DNA of 64,000 nt from Linyphia triangularis (Eukaryota > Arthropoda > Arachnida > Araneae > Linyphiidae). The translations under genes were made by a program, and so were the position numbers. The stretch is from contig OZ021723.1 of the NCBI GenBank assembly GCA_963978545.1, positions 2,976,001-3,040,000 of the forward strand, read 5' to 3'. The notes under the pieces were generated by a model. The model was not told the origin of the DNA, searched no databases, and saw only the letters and a list, made by a program, of their open reading frames with translations. The stretch's first letter is position 1. Each line of letters opens with the position of its first letter. Shown here in pieces: positions 1 through 12,033 of this stretch.

Positions 1-224
1 ATTGGAATAAATTTCTGCAACTTTTGATCTGCTTTGGCTTCAGATCTTTCGAACCCGTCCACGCAACAATACAAACTCTTTCTAACCCTTTCTCCAAACA
101 TTCGTTTCAAGTTCATAACATGAGCTTGATCATCCATATCTTCTTCTCTCATCAACCAAAACCCAGAGGAGTCCAATCCTCGTCCTAATAGTTTTAGCTC
201 CCTCCATTCGGAAGTTAGGGTCAT
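1..224 (-). CDS. Unrecognised partial ORF running off the left edge
   Basis: An open frame on the minus strand begins with ATG at 224-222, has an in-frame TAA three codons upstream, and stays open for 74 codons to base 1, so its end is outside the window. The predicted piece is hydrophilic, begins MTLTSEWRELK, has a run of acidic then basic residues (REEDMDDQ, KRMFGERVRK) and a CC pair in SLYCCVDGF. Local base composition is less AT-rich than the flanks. I do not recognise the family. It does not resemble the C-linker or nucleotide-binding domain expected next in the channel gene. It could be the first exon of a separate gene or a chance ORF. Confidence 0.35.
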   Translation of the reverse strand, partial: MTLTSEWRELKLLGRGLDSSGFWLMREEDMDDQAHVMNLKRMFGERVRKSLYCCVDGFERSEAKADQKLQKFIP

Positions 225-595
225 CCTATCTTACAGAGGAGTGATCCTTCATTTATTCTATGACTCCTCCCCCCCCTTACTTACCACCCATAAAAGGACA
301 TCAAGATGACTCCTCATAAAGGAATATCCTCCTCTCTCTTTTTTCCTGCTGCCTCGGTAGTGGTTCTTCTTGGGGGCAAAGAGCATTATGTGCTGACCAT
401 TAGGAAGACCGATAAAAGGGATTGTTGTGGTCGATGGCGGAATAAATCCGTCATCAAGTTGTCTTATTACGTAATGGTTTTGTTGCTGGTTTATTGGAAA
501 TAAAATGTTAATAAGGTGAAGGATGCATAGGGAACGATGAATGTGTAAGCTATGGGTGCTTCTGTGACAATCTTTGAAATATAATTTGTTTTTAA
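225..595. other. Non-coding stretch, nothing certain
   Basis: Short overlapping open frames exist on both strands around 258-656, but neither has a recognisable motif. Includes a C-run near 269-277. Confidence 0.4.
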
Positions 596-1341
596 GGTGT
601 ACATATACGTTGGGAATCGCAAAAATTGCCCCAAACAGGCATTTTTGTTTTTTCATTCTAAAATGTTCTCCAATTCATTATCTTTAAAATGATACCGATA
701 ACTTTCTTATAGTTAAAATACTTTTTTAATTACATGCAATTTCGTAAAGGTCGACGTTTAAAACATATTGGAAAAAAGAAATTGTCGAAAACTTTGAACT
801 CAATTTGTGGAGAACTGCTTTTCATTGTTGAGTGAATGTACTCCAACGGTGATATCTTAAGAGTTAATTAACTGATTTTTAAAATTTAAACTGTATAATT
901 TAGATAACATTTCAGAGCACGGGATCTACCTGTTTACAAAAATATTTGGTAAAAAATAGATTTTTTTATGTATTTTAGAATATTTTTATTTTTGGAATTT
1001 TTTAATTTTTTCTAGTATTTTTCATGTTAAATGTTAAAATTTAAAAAATATTTAAGTTATGCATTATATTTTGCTTGGGCCCATGTAGCAATACCTTGTC
1101 TTTAATTTCTAGTAAGAAATTTGTTTCAAAACTAGTTAGGTATTATTTTATCGTCGTTGCAATTAGGCCTTAATTAGTGAATTAAAATTCAATTAATTAA
1201 ATAAATATTTTATTTTTTTACTTTTTGCTACTGCAAATACATTACATTTTTTACTCTTGTAATTCTCACAAAAATTTTAAAGGGTAGCATAAGAAATAAA
1301 TAAATAAATAAAAAAAAAATTGTCCAACGTATATGTATACC
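596..1341. mobile_element. TTAA-flanked inverted-repeat element (Kolobok/piggyBac-type target)
   Basis: Starts GGTGTACATATACGTTGG at 596-613 and ends at 1324-1341 with the reverse complement (17 of 18 bases match). Both ends are bordered by TTAA (592-595 and 1342-1345), the target duplication used by piggyBac and Kolobok elements. The 746-bp interior is AT-rich and has no coding capacity, so this is a non-autonomous copy. The first two or three bases match the ends of the better supported element at 39877-41486. The superfamily is inferred. Confidence 0.65.
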
Positions 1342-1343
1342 TT

Positions 1344-1430
1344 AAATTGTTTAAGGTTAAGTATTAGTATTTGCTTAGTAATTGTTTAAGGTTAAGTATT
1401 GTTTAAGGTAATTGTTTAAGGTTAAGTATT
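1344..1430 (+). repeat. Short direct repeats of ATTGTTTAAGGTTAAGTATT
   Basis: The 20-base motif or parts of it recur four times, starting just after the TTAA element at 596-1341. The repeat unit overlaps the duplicated target site. Confidence 0.55.
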
Positions 1431-2130
1431 CAGTAGTACTACTGAAAAACATGTTTGGTGGCCTTTGAGTTAGTTATTTTTTAATTAAAGTATTGTGTAA
1501 TAATATAACCCATAAAAGCGAATTTTTTAATAGAAATCTTTCATATGCATTACCTATTTTTTAAGTCATTAACACAGCACCGATTCTGATGTCAGCGTGT
1601 GCTTGGTGTTGGCATATAATTTTAAATATCAAAAATATTTCTATCAGAAAAATGTGTATCAAACTACGATCCAAAATGTATTTATTAAAAATGAACTTGA
1701 ATTTATGTACTCACTTTCAAATATATTTTACTAATATAAGTTTCGCAATGTAAATGTTCTAAAATACAGCATTATTAAATACTCATAAAGCTAGTAGTTT
1801 TATATCTGATTTAAATAGTTGAAAAAGTTTTTAGACAGTTAAAACGAAATTTGCTTAGCGCGAAAATATTCTGTGTCCTCTTCGACTTCGTGTTAACGGA
1901 GTTTAACTGTACATGAACTTTTTAAATTAACTTAATTTAAATAGTTTGCATAGAAAGGTTGATAAGTCTAAAGAATTGTTCTGTACACATATACAAAATA
2001 AATCAATAGATATTAATGATTGAAACTTGTAGTTAAAAATATGAATATTTAAAAATCTTTATGCAAAAATTGAAACAGATTTCCATATATTATAATGTAA
2101 ACATCTACATATAACATATCAGTTACTTAC
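1431..2130. other. Intronic AT-rich sequence
   Basis: Lies downstream of the S6 exon of the channel gene. I looked here for the following exon (start of the C-linker) and found no GC-richer block or matching frame. Confidence 0.5.
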
Positions 2131-2189
2131 CTACAATTGTAGCAAATATGAAAACTCCAATGAGATAGCTTACGATGGTGAACATGTAC
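2131..2189 (-). CDS. Cngl: CNG-like channel, S6 exon (59 bp)
   Basis: A very short exon bounded by acceptor AG at 2191-2190 and donor GT at 2130-2129 (gtaagt). It starts with the last base of a codon split with the previous exon, giving Q, and encodes YMFTIVSYLIGVFIFATIV plus the first base of the next codon, normally Gly. This is the S6 pore-lining helix typical of cyclic-nucleotide-gated channels of the CNG-like type. Phase agrees exactly with the donor of the pore exon about 9.5 kb away. It is too short to show up as an ORF and was found by its protein signature. The following C-linker exon is not in the window. Confidence 0.9.
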
Positions 2190-2960
2190 CTGTAAATAAC
2201 CAAAGTATTAGTAGTTTCCAAAATGCTGAAGAAAAGAAAAGTTTTTCATTTGTGCCGACTAAAAGTTAAATTTTATGAAAAAGTGTTTTATTTGCCTTGT
2301 AGAAAATATATATATTTTATCATGATATATAAATTTTAATTACAGAAAGTTTATCTTGCTTTCAAAGGTTCAAGGCCTGATTTCTGAACAAGCCAACAAA
2401 ACCCAGGCTTGGGGCCCTGTAATACTAGAGTTATTGTAGTGTAGGGCCATTTATGGTTGAAGAAAAATCCTTCCAACAAATCAAATACCAGTCCCTTTAT
2501 TTAATTTTTTATGGGTTTCGAAAACTATGCTGTGCTTTGGGCTCCGAGTGATGCAATTTAGGCCTTGCTAGAATTATGTCCTTTTTGAGTTACTTCAGGG
2601 ATTTCAAATATTTATTCTTTTCTTGGGAGGACTGTTTATACATTTTGCTTGCATAGCTTGTTTACAATGTGTCTTTTGAATATTCACTAACTGATATCAT
2701 TGTTTCTATTAGAAGAATCATATTTATTTTGAATTGTAGCCTGGCCCTATACTCTTGGGATGTAATGTTTAATTATTATTTATTTTATATATTGCATTCT
2801 ACAGAATACTTGAAAGTGTTGATTTCGGTAAAGAAATGTTTAATTATTAATATTAAAATAACTACTTATTAATAATTAGTGTTTGAATAAATAGTAGAAT
2901 TGAATATCGGTTATAGTTATCGGCTACAGTTAACACATATTCTTTTTTTTAAGAATTTTA
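2190..2960. other. Intronic sequence, nothing recognised
   Basis: AT-rich. A short frame near 2669-2872 has no family resemblance. Confidence 0.5.
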
Positions 2961-2962
2961 AT

Positions 2963-3640
2963 AAAAACTAGAGGCATAACTTTCAATTACACTAAAATTA
3001 ATCGTTGCATTAAAATGTATGGTGTTATTTACCGTTTTCATATATTTTCACACATTACATAAAAATGGCCAGTTTGGCGACATTTTTGTCAGTAATTTTT
3101 ACATGGGCAGAAAAAACCCCGCCGTGATAGTGAAACTGTCGATTTTATTCGATAGACATTACATGGTACTTTTTTGTGCGTGAAACAGAAAACAAGAAAA
3201 ATCGCTGATGGTGTTGCTCAAGAGCAGAGAGCTCTGTGTTAAAGACGCTCGAATTTCAACTTTTTACGCTTTTATCGCATTTATACGGAAATTGTTAAGG
3301 TGCGGATGGTTAGAACACATTAAGAGGCATTAGAACCGATATTTTAATCAAAATCGTTATAACTTAAACATGAATTTATCATGATTTTCGATTTCAACAT
3401 TATGCGCATGCGCTATTTTTAAGAAAACCTCAATGGTAGGTCCCATGACCACCACCAACCTACATACACAATTTGTACCTCGTGGATCAATTTGTTCGGG
3501 AATTATGCTGACCACGTTCACACTTACATTTTTTTGAGAACGAGAACACTTTTTTTTGCAATCAGGGTGTTTCAAAACATGGTAAAAACCGAATGCTATA
3601 TTTTTATTACCCTGTATAAACATATGGGTAATCAATCAAA
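2963..3640 (+). repeat. Dispersed repeat family R1, copy 1
   Basis: Shares ordered blocks with 32232-33010 and 63634-64000: ACTTTCAATTACACTA at the start, GTGCGTGAAACAGAA, TATGCGCATGCG, AATGGTAGGTCCC, CAATTTGTTCGGGA, TATGCTGACCACG, and near the end TTTTTATTACCCT. No coding capacity is visible. It is probably the decayed body of a transposable element of unknown class. Confidence 0.7.
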
Positions 3641-3957
3641 AGTAAAAATAATTTTAAAGAATTTGAATCGAATGTCTATTTAAGCTGAAAAAAAATTAAT
3701 TAAATTGTATTAGGACAAACAAATAATTCGGAGTTTTTTTTTTTAATCCTTTAAAAATATGTTTAATGAATTTAATTCTAAAGCAAATTATTTGTTTTTA
3801 GATAGTTTGAATGCACAAATTAATATAAGAACATTTTACATGCAGAAACACTTAATTTTATGTTTTAATGAGAACTTTATAAAACAAAATATCTGTTTAA
3901 AGTAAAAAAAATAAATTGTTAATTAGCAAATATATATATATATATATATATATATAA

Positions 3958-4510
<553 letters not shown>

Positions 4511-6230
4511 TTTTTGATAAGGCCAGGATTGTTTTCTAACAACAAAAACTGTCATTGCGTTTTTATAAAGAAAAAAAAAGTTGTATCCGTACAAATGTTG
4601 AGTTTCAGAAATACATTAATTGGCCAATGAAAGATTAATTAAAATCTTCAGACCATTTCAAGAATTCATTTGGTGTTTCTTTTGCGCTGATTTGAATCTT
4701 ATTTAGGAAAGCTTTAATTCCTTTTTAATTAAATTTCTAATTATATTGACGGGATATACTGGTGGTTGCGAAACAACAGATATATTTAAACTTTAATAAA
4801 TTCGAATGCATGTCTGTGGTAATGTGAAATAGAGGTAATTATAATTGGAATTATGAAGCTTGTTATTAGTATAAAAATATAAACTAGATTATTAATATTT
4901 TGTTTGGATATCTTGACTTGATTAGCTTAAAGTAGAAAATGTATTGATAATATTATTTTAGAGAATGTTGACAATTGTTAAAATATTTATGCAATGAATT
5001 ATTTTGCAAAAAAAATGTCTTCTATAAAGAATTGATTTATATTCTAATGTATAAGTTTTATTTCAAATTACAAATACAATTTTCAAAGAATTTTTTTTTC
5101 AAACTATCTTATTTATATTATATTTGTGCGCTTTTTTTATGAAGATCTTTATTTCTTCATTTATACAAATTCAAAATTGATAAATGATACGCTAATTTTT
5201 ATGTTAAGACATCTACTTCTAAAGAATAGTTTACTTCCAATTACCCACTGCGTTATTTGTTTAGAAATCGAGATAAAAAATAATCAGAAATAGTATGAAC
5301 ATTTTGGGAAGTTGCCATAATATACAGTACATGGCAGTATTATCGAAAAGAGAAAATAACAATATGAGCATGTTGAGGCAATCTAAGGTATCTTTTTTAA
5401 TCTTTCACCTTTACAATATAATATACCATAAGTTCCAGTTATAAATATGAATAGTATTTATTTTAGTGTAAGAAAAACTAGGTTAGTTTACCTTGAATTT
5501 GTTTTATGATTTGTTGTAAATAGTCTAAATTACACTCGGTATAACGTTAATGAATTTCCAAAAGAGTATTACTCTAAGCAATCATTATAACGTAGTCTAA
5601 GCATGCATAATGTACGTTGAGCAAGTTAAATTTTTGGAAACAAATTATTAAACATTGATGAAAATTATCTTAAAAAAGTTCGACTGCGCGATTTTTTCTC
5701 ATTGAGTTTCCTTAGTATTTTACCTCTAGGTGCTCATATATATATATTTCAGCTAATTTGATGCTACCCATTTAAAGTGCACTTCTCTTTAAACGTTTAG
5801 AAATTATTGCTATATTTTTGCAATTAATTACTCTAGCATTTATGAAAGTATAAGCTTAATATAATTTTATGCCATCGCATTTTTTTTCCATTCAAAATGT
5901 AGCTTAATATTTATTTTAGTCCACAGGGCATGATAATGCAATTATTTTAAAAGCAGCGAACATAATTGTTTCAACAAAATAATGATTGCCTATGAAGAGA
6001 CACAAATTCGAAAAATATTTGTGATTGCTATTGTATTTAATTATGGCCTTTTAAACCTTTTTTAATATAACTGAATCAATCTGAAGAAATAAATGCATGC
6101 TTGAAAATTATTGGAAAAACATTTTAATGATTTCAAATGAATCGCTAAATGTAAAACTGGGTCATGGCCAATTGTAAACCTACTGACATGTTTCCTTTCT
6201 ACATTTAATGATTCAATAATGACTTTGAAT
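4511..6230. other. Intronic AT-rich sequence
   Basis: No gene, RNA or clear repeat seen in this part of the large intron between the pore and S6 exons. Confidence 0.5.
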
Positions 6231-6239
6231 AGTTAAAAT

Positions 6240-6606
6240 TTTTTTTCATCATTTATCAATTTTGGTTTTATATAAAAGTAAAAAAGGATCTTAAAAAAAG
6301 TTATAGCCTTGTAATTGGTTTATCATTTATCAATTTTGTCTCGTATAAAGAGAGAAAAAGTATCGCTACAAAAAGAAAAGATTTATCCTTTCAATTGCAT
6401 CATCATTTATGAATTTTGGTCTTGTATAAAGGAAGAAAAAGTATCGGCAATAAAAAATAAAGTTTTATCCTTTCAATGTATTATTATTTATCAATTTTGG
6501 TTTGGTATAAAGGGAGAAAAAGTATCGCCACAAAAATATTTATCCTTTTACTTGCATTATCATTTGTTAATTTTGGTCTTATATAAAGGGAGAAAAGGAA
6601 TCGTCA

Positions 6607-6640
<34 letters not shown>

Positions 6641-7261
6641 CTTATACTTTTAATCGTATTATTATTTATCAATTTTGGTTTTGCAAATAGGGAGAGAAAG
6701 GATGATCACAAACAAGTATTAAGCTTTCATTTGGTTTATTATTTATCAATTTTGGTCTTGTATAAAGCGAGAAAATGGATGATCCCAAAAAAGGTTTTGC
6801 ATTTTAATTGGTTTATAATTTACCAATTTTGGTCTAGTATAAAACAAAAAAATAGATCATCACAAAAAAAAAAAAAAAAAAAAGTATAGCATTTTATTTG
6901 GTTTATAATTTACCAATTTTGGTCTTGTGTAAAAGGAGAAAAAATATCATCATAAAAAAATTTTAGCCTTTCAATTGGTTTATTATTTATCAATTTTGGT
7001 TTTTCAAATAGGGAGAAAAAGAATGATCACAAAAAAGTATTAGGCTTTCATTTGGTTTATTATTTATCAATTTTTGTCTTGTATAAAGCGAGAAAATGGA
7101 TGATCCCAAAAATGGTTTGGCAATTTAATTGATTTGTAATTTACCAATTTTGGTCTAATATAAAAAAATGGATCATAACAAAACAAAAAAAAAGGTTAGC
7201 GTTATATTTGGTTTTTCATTTATCATTCTTGGGTTTTTGTATAAAAGGAAAACTATGAATC

Positions 7262-7297
<36 letters not shown>

Positions 7298-7300
7298 AGA
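6240..7300 (+). repeat. Degenerate minisatellite of about 75-90 bp units
   Basis: About a dozen imperfect copies of a unit containing TTTATCAATTTTGGTCTTGT, then ATAAAGGGAGAAAAAG and a short CACAAAAAA run. Several units end in expanded A-tracts (around 6606-6638, 6866-6883 and 7266-7296). The open frames at 6315-6653 and 6638-6889 are by-products of this repetition. Confidence 0.8.
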
Positions 7301-7967
7301 AATAATACATTTAGCGAGAATTTAGCGAGCATGAACGTATGTCATATCATTAATTAAAAATTAATTATATTATTTTAATGTTTATCGATAAATGTAGAGA
7401 CAACAAAAACGTTCATCCTGCTCTCTCTCTTGTTCGAATTTATAAATGCTCTTATATTTTATTCAAATGTACTCTTGAAAAAATTTTAAACTCCATCTGC
7501 CATGGAATATCTCAGTGAACTGAGGCCATTTGTTGAAAACAAAGGCAATTACAGACAAAAGATCATTGAAAAAAAAGCAAGTTGTTTCCTCGAATAAAAG
7601 GTAACGCTTGGCAACCTTTAAAGCGAATGTATTCTCGAGACAAAGGATTTGTTATAACAGTTTCTTGATGCGAAACATTTGAAAGATAACAAGACCTAAT
7701 CCTCCATTTTCCGTTGATGTATGTTGCGAGTATTCAATTTTCTTTTTCCTGGGGTGGAAACTAAACTCTTTTTTTTCCAATGTGGAACAACATTGAAAAA
7801 TTTGTGAAAAAATAATTCAAGGAATTACCGAGAATAAGCTATAGTTTTGAGATCAATGTTGAGATGTTCTGGTTTTTGATTCTTTTTAGCTATCGGTAAA
7901 AAAATGTGGATTAGTTATATTAATTCAGGAATTTCGTTGGATTTATTTTGATGGAAAGCAACATTTT
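7301..7967. other. Intronic sequence, nothing recognised
   Basis: No feature supported. It borders the 292-bp tandem array. Confidence 0.5.
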
Positions 7968-9110
7968 GTTGCATTTTTAAGATACGGATTTGTTTTAATA
8001 GATATAATTATGATAGTAATTGTTATTGCCATTTAACTTCATATTTTAAATACTATCTTACTAGACATAGCTGCTATTAAGCACGAATAGTTTTGTTGCA
8101 AAAAATATGCATTTGTAAGTAAAGTTTTATTTCACTGGCTGGAAAATTTATCTTAAAAATATATTTCCAATAAAAATTAAAATCGTAAAAGTATTTTAAC
8201 TATTTAATCTATTGCATTTTGATTTTTATCGGTCTATAACAGCGTTCGCCACAGTTGCTGTTGCATTTTTAAGATACGGATTTGTTTTAATAGATATAAT
8301 TATGATAGTATTTGTTATTGCCATTTAACTTCATATTTTAAATACTATCTCACTAGACATAGCTGCTATTAAGCACGAATAGTTTTGTTGCAAAAAATAT
8401 GCATTTGTAAGTAAAGTTTTATTTCACTGGCTGGAAAATTTATCTTAAAAATATATTTCCAATAAAAATTAAAATCGTAAAAGTATTTTAACTATTTAAT
8501 CTATTGCATTTTGATTTTTATCGGTCTATAACAGCGTTCGCCACAGCTGCTGTTGCATTTTTAAGATACGGATTTGTTTTAATAGATATAATTATGATAG
8601 TAAGTGTTATTGCCATTTAACTTCATATTTTAAATACTATCTCACTAGACATAGCTGCTATTAAGCACGAATAGTTTTGTTGCAAAAAATATGCATTTGT
8701 AAGTAAAGTTTTATTTCACTGGCTGGAAAATTTATCTTAAAAATATATTTCCAATAAAAATTAAAATCGTAAAAGTATTTTAACTATTTAATCTATTGCA
8801 TTTTGATTTTTATCGGTCTATAACAGCGTTCGCCACAGTTGCTGTTGCATTTTTAAGATACGGATTTGTTTTAATAGATATAATTATGATAGTAATTGTT
8901 ATTGCCATTTAACTTCATATTTTAAATACTATCTTACTAGACATAGCTGCTATTAAGCACGAATAGTTTTGTTGCAAAAAATATGCATTTGTAAGTAAAG
9001 TTTTATTTCACTGGCTGGAAAATTTATCTTAAAAATATATTTCCAATAAAAAATTGTTAAAATATTTTAAATATTTAATCTTTTGCATTTTGATTTTTAA
9101 CAGTCTAAAA
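7968..9110 (+). repeat. Tandem array, four copies of a 292-bp unit
   Basis: The marker GATACGGATTTG recurs at 7981, 8273, 8565 and 8857, exactly 292 bases apart. Copies are nearly identical. The last one loses similarity slightly near 9050-9110. The first three copies end GTCTATAACAGCGTTCGCCAC, that is, the target site plus the first 13 bases of the hAT element that follows the fourth copy. The array therefore arose after that element inserted. Confidence 0.9.
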
Positions 9111-9995
9111 CAGCGTTCGCCACTAACTTTTTGGGGCGGGCCGTATGACTCATGCTGTCGCTTTTTGCGGGCCCTATACACCAATATATGTTTATTTAAT
9201 TATTATCGATGTAATAATATATGACATTTCTGAAAACTGACAAAAATATTGATTTTTTTTTTATCTCAGTAAAATTACAATTGATGTTTGATTCTTTTTT
9301 TCAAATAATTAAAAAAATATTTTCATTATTAGTAAATTAAAGTCTAAGAAAGAAGTAAATCTTTTGCTCCAACTTGACAATGGGGCTTGATCTAACTCTT
9401 AATAAAAGTATTTAAACTGTACTTCCAGATTACTCTGTTTTAGTCGATATCAATTGCGAGACGATGGTTGTTGAAACCGTTCAGTTTATTTTATGCTAGA
9501 GTCGATGTCTGTCTCAGTATTTGTTACAGCCAATCTTAATAAATTGTCCAAATGAAATCCAGTTCAGTTATTCCTGTATTTATTCTTGATTTGCTGAAAG
9601 CTTCTTCATATAGTTTCTTTGGCTACGAAGAGGAGAACTCTGTTCTACATACACTGTTAAAAATTTTGTTCCACCTTGCACCAAAAATTGGTTCCCATTT
9701 AGCTGCCACCAACATTTGGTGCTTAGTTTCACGATTTAATGGTGCAACCTCGGACCGTAAGCACCATTAAATCGCGAAACTAAGCACCAAATGTTGGTGG
9801 CAGCTAAATGGGAACCAATTTTTGGTGCAAGGTGGACAATTTTTTTTTAACAGTGTAGTATACACGTACTATTCTGGACAAATTACAATTATATATAAAA
9901 AAAAAAGCCTATACCATGAAATTCGATTTTTAATCTTCTGTACCGTCGGCGGTCCGCAGAAAAATCTGTAGCGGGCCGCGTAGTGGCTGACGCTG
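9111..9995. mobile_element. Non-autonomous hAT element, copy 1
   Basis: Terminal inverted repeats start CAGCGTTCGCCACTAAC and end GTAGTGGCTGACGCTG, followed inside by GGGCGGGCCG-type blocks. The 8-bp flanks are GTCTAAAA (9103-9110) and GTCTATAA (9996-10003), one mismatch apart, which is the hAT target duplication length. A second full copy with a perfect 8-bp duplication lies at 55835-56773. No transposase is present, so the copy would need one in trans. It contains a nested palindromic MITE. Confidence 0.88.
9652..9855. mobile_element. Palindromic MITE with TA flanks nested in hAT
   Basis: Begins CACTGTTAAAAATTTTGTTC and ends TTTTTTAACAGTG, flanked by TA on both sides (9650-9651 and 9856-9857), as in Tc1/mariner elements. 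The two halves are near-perfect reverse complements of about 95 bases around a loop near 9745-9765, so the whole element can fold into one hairpin. The open frame at 9552-9770 runs through one arm and is not a gene. Confidence 0.88.
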
Positions 9996-10003
9996 GTCTA
10001 TAA

Positions 10004-11220
10004 TAATCATGGTTGGTATAGGTTTGCTTAGTCAGGCTATATTCAAGTATTACAGATAGAAGAATTTGTTTTTACCATACTTTCCTTGGTATATATACCC
10101 ATTACCCATAAGATAGTGAAGAGATAGATAATTTAAAAAGAAGCGATACATATTAAAATTATTTAGGCAGACTTTAGTAGGTGAATCAGAGACATTAATA
10201 TATATAAATGAGTATTAAAATACATTCATTACAGTAGATACATAGCTTAAATTACAAGTTTAAATATACACATGTAACCAGCAATTTTATAAAATGTTGG
10301 ATGTTTATAGGCACATTAACGGCTAACATTTCATACATTTCTTATGCATTCAATAGAATGCCAAAATGACAAAAAGGCAAAGTATGAAATACTTCTCCAA
10401 TTTGAATATCAAGTGACAAGGGACGTGACTTTTTACGCTTGTCTCAGAATTTGTCATGTACATTTTGAGCTCAGTTAAGGAGTATCAAAATATGCAATTT
10501 TATTTTAAATTTGTCGTTTATATTATCGTTAGATTTGTTCATATTTTGCCTAAATAACAGTAGTCATTCTATAGAATGCATAAAGAGTATATTTCATAAT
10601 TTGTCTAAAAGTAATCGGCTATCTATAATATAATCGAAGTTTCATACAATGCCGGTAACACATTTAGAGAATTTATTATTCAATTTTCAAAAATCTTAAA
10701 AAAAACAATGATTCTTCTGAGTACACCAGATAGCGCAGGTATAGTGTTGGCTAATGTCGAAAACAAGGGTTTGGAAGATGGATCAATCCTGCCCGAAACT
10801 CGAGCATCGTTCCAAAATATATGTATTAAAAAAAAAACATATCAGAAAAAAATCCCCAAAACATATTTATATTCATCCGTGCTTTCTAATAAAAATATAT
10901 TTCAATTTTTAAACTGTGCATCAACAATTCAAAACCTTCAGTATATTTTGTCTAGCATTGAATGAGATTGACCAAGATCCGTAACAACGGTCAATATCAA
11001 ACGGCACATATAGGGATTGGCAAATGCCGAGAGATATTATTCAGCGTATTTGTGCTACAGGGGACGCAGTATATACGCAAAGAAGAAAGAAATGGCGTGA
11101 CATATGAAACATTATTCCATTTTTTTTTCTCTTATACCATATCACTTACTTCTTTTGAATATTTAGGTGAACTATTGGACCATTGGTCCATCTTTTTACA
11201 TTGCTTTTGACTAGCAATTC
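10004..11220. other. Intronic sequence with anonymous ORFs
   Basis: Frames at 10708-10965 and 10962-11210 have no recognisable motif and use AT-rich codons. The part from about 10005 to 10170 is distantly related to 11470-11600. Confidence 0.45.
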
Positions 11221-11224
11221 TTTT

Positions 11225-11600
11225 TTTTTTATAGCTTTTTTGAAGTTGTACTTTATTATTATCGTCCTAAACTATATATAGCTAGACGTGACTGCTATTT
11301 GTATAGTTAGATGCAAAAACATGCTTTTTAAATAAGGTTTCATTGAATAACCAAAAATTCATGAATCACGAAGAAAATAAAATAAAATCTTAAAATTGAA
11401 TTTAATTACTTAAGCTATTTGTTGTATAATTATTTTTTAACGCTCTATAAGGAACAATTTTGTTATAGGTCAGTCAGATTATATTCTTATTAACTGATAT
11501 CAGAATTTGTATCTTACTATCATCCTTGTTGAATATGAATATAGTACAGATAATTAAAAACGAAGCGATGTGATTATGAAATTGTTTTAGTTAAATTACT
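11225..11600 (+). repeat. Diverged paralogue of the 292-bp unit without the hAT
   Basis: Resembles the 292-bp unit (GCTAGACGTGACTGCTATT beside CTAGACATAGCTGCTATTAA; TGCAAAAACATGC beside TGCAAAAAATATGC). At GCTCTATAAGG (about 11443) it passes straight into sequence that follows the hAT at 10015 (TATAGGTCAGTCAGATTATA beside GGTTTGCTTAGTCAGGCTATA). It therefore looks like an older duplicate of the locus with the empty insertion site. Confidence 0.6.
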
Positions 11601-11739
11601 GTATGGGAATGGGATGTATTGATTTACATAAATGTTAAATAACATACATAAATTAAAAATAATAGGATGCATTAATGAAAAATGGAATGTCCAATTAAAA
11701 TAATATGATACATAGAAAAAAAATATGCAAAGTACTTAC

Positions 11740-12033
11740 TGCAAATTGGTAGCAGGTGTCGCCAGGTCGCCTATAGTAGTGAGCGTTAAAGTAGACCAGT
11801 AGACAGAACCAAGATACTTCCTCGACAGCAACGCATAGTCATCAACTGGCTTCCGGTATGACCACTCGCCGACAAAGTCTTCTAGTTCAGACAGCAAATA
11901 ATAGAAGCATCCGAACCAGTGTGCAAGTAGCAGTAAGATGTGAATCAGATTCACCACTCTCCACAAGTTGGGATAAATGGTGCGGGATTCCACCATGTAA
12001 TATAAACGGAACGATCTGTAAAGTTTCAGGAAT
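11740..12033 (-). CDS. Cngl: CNG-like channel, S4-S5-pore exon (294 bp)
   Basis: Acceptor AG lies at 12035-12034 and donor GT at 11739-11738 (gtaagt). The exon starts with one base completing an Arg codon and ends with two bases of a Gln codon. In order it encodes the second half of S4 and the S4-S5 region (FLKLYRSFRLYYMVESRT), S5 (RVVNLIHILLLLAHWFGCFY), an extracellular turret and the pore with WSTLTLTTIGD. The TIG filter followed by an acidic residue marks a CNG-type, non-selective cation channel of the plasma membrane, not an HCN or K+ channel. Phase matches both neighbouring exons (15426-15682 and 2131-2189). Confidence 0.95.

Noticed and set aside
258..656. Overlapping ORFs of 132 aa (minus) and 65 aa (plus)
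   Set aside because: No motif, antisense to each other, and partly inside a TTAA element.
6315..6889. Repetitive lysine-rich ORFs
   Set aside because: Products of the minisatellite and its A-tracts.
9552..9770. Small protein gene
   Set aside because: The frame runs through one arm of a palindromic MITE inside a hAT element.
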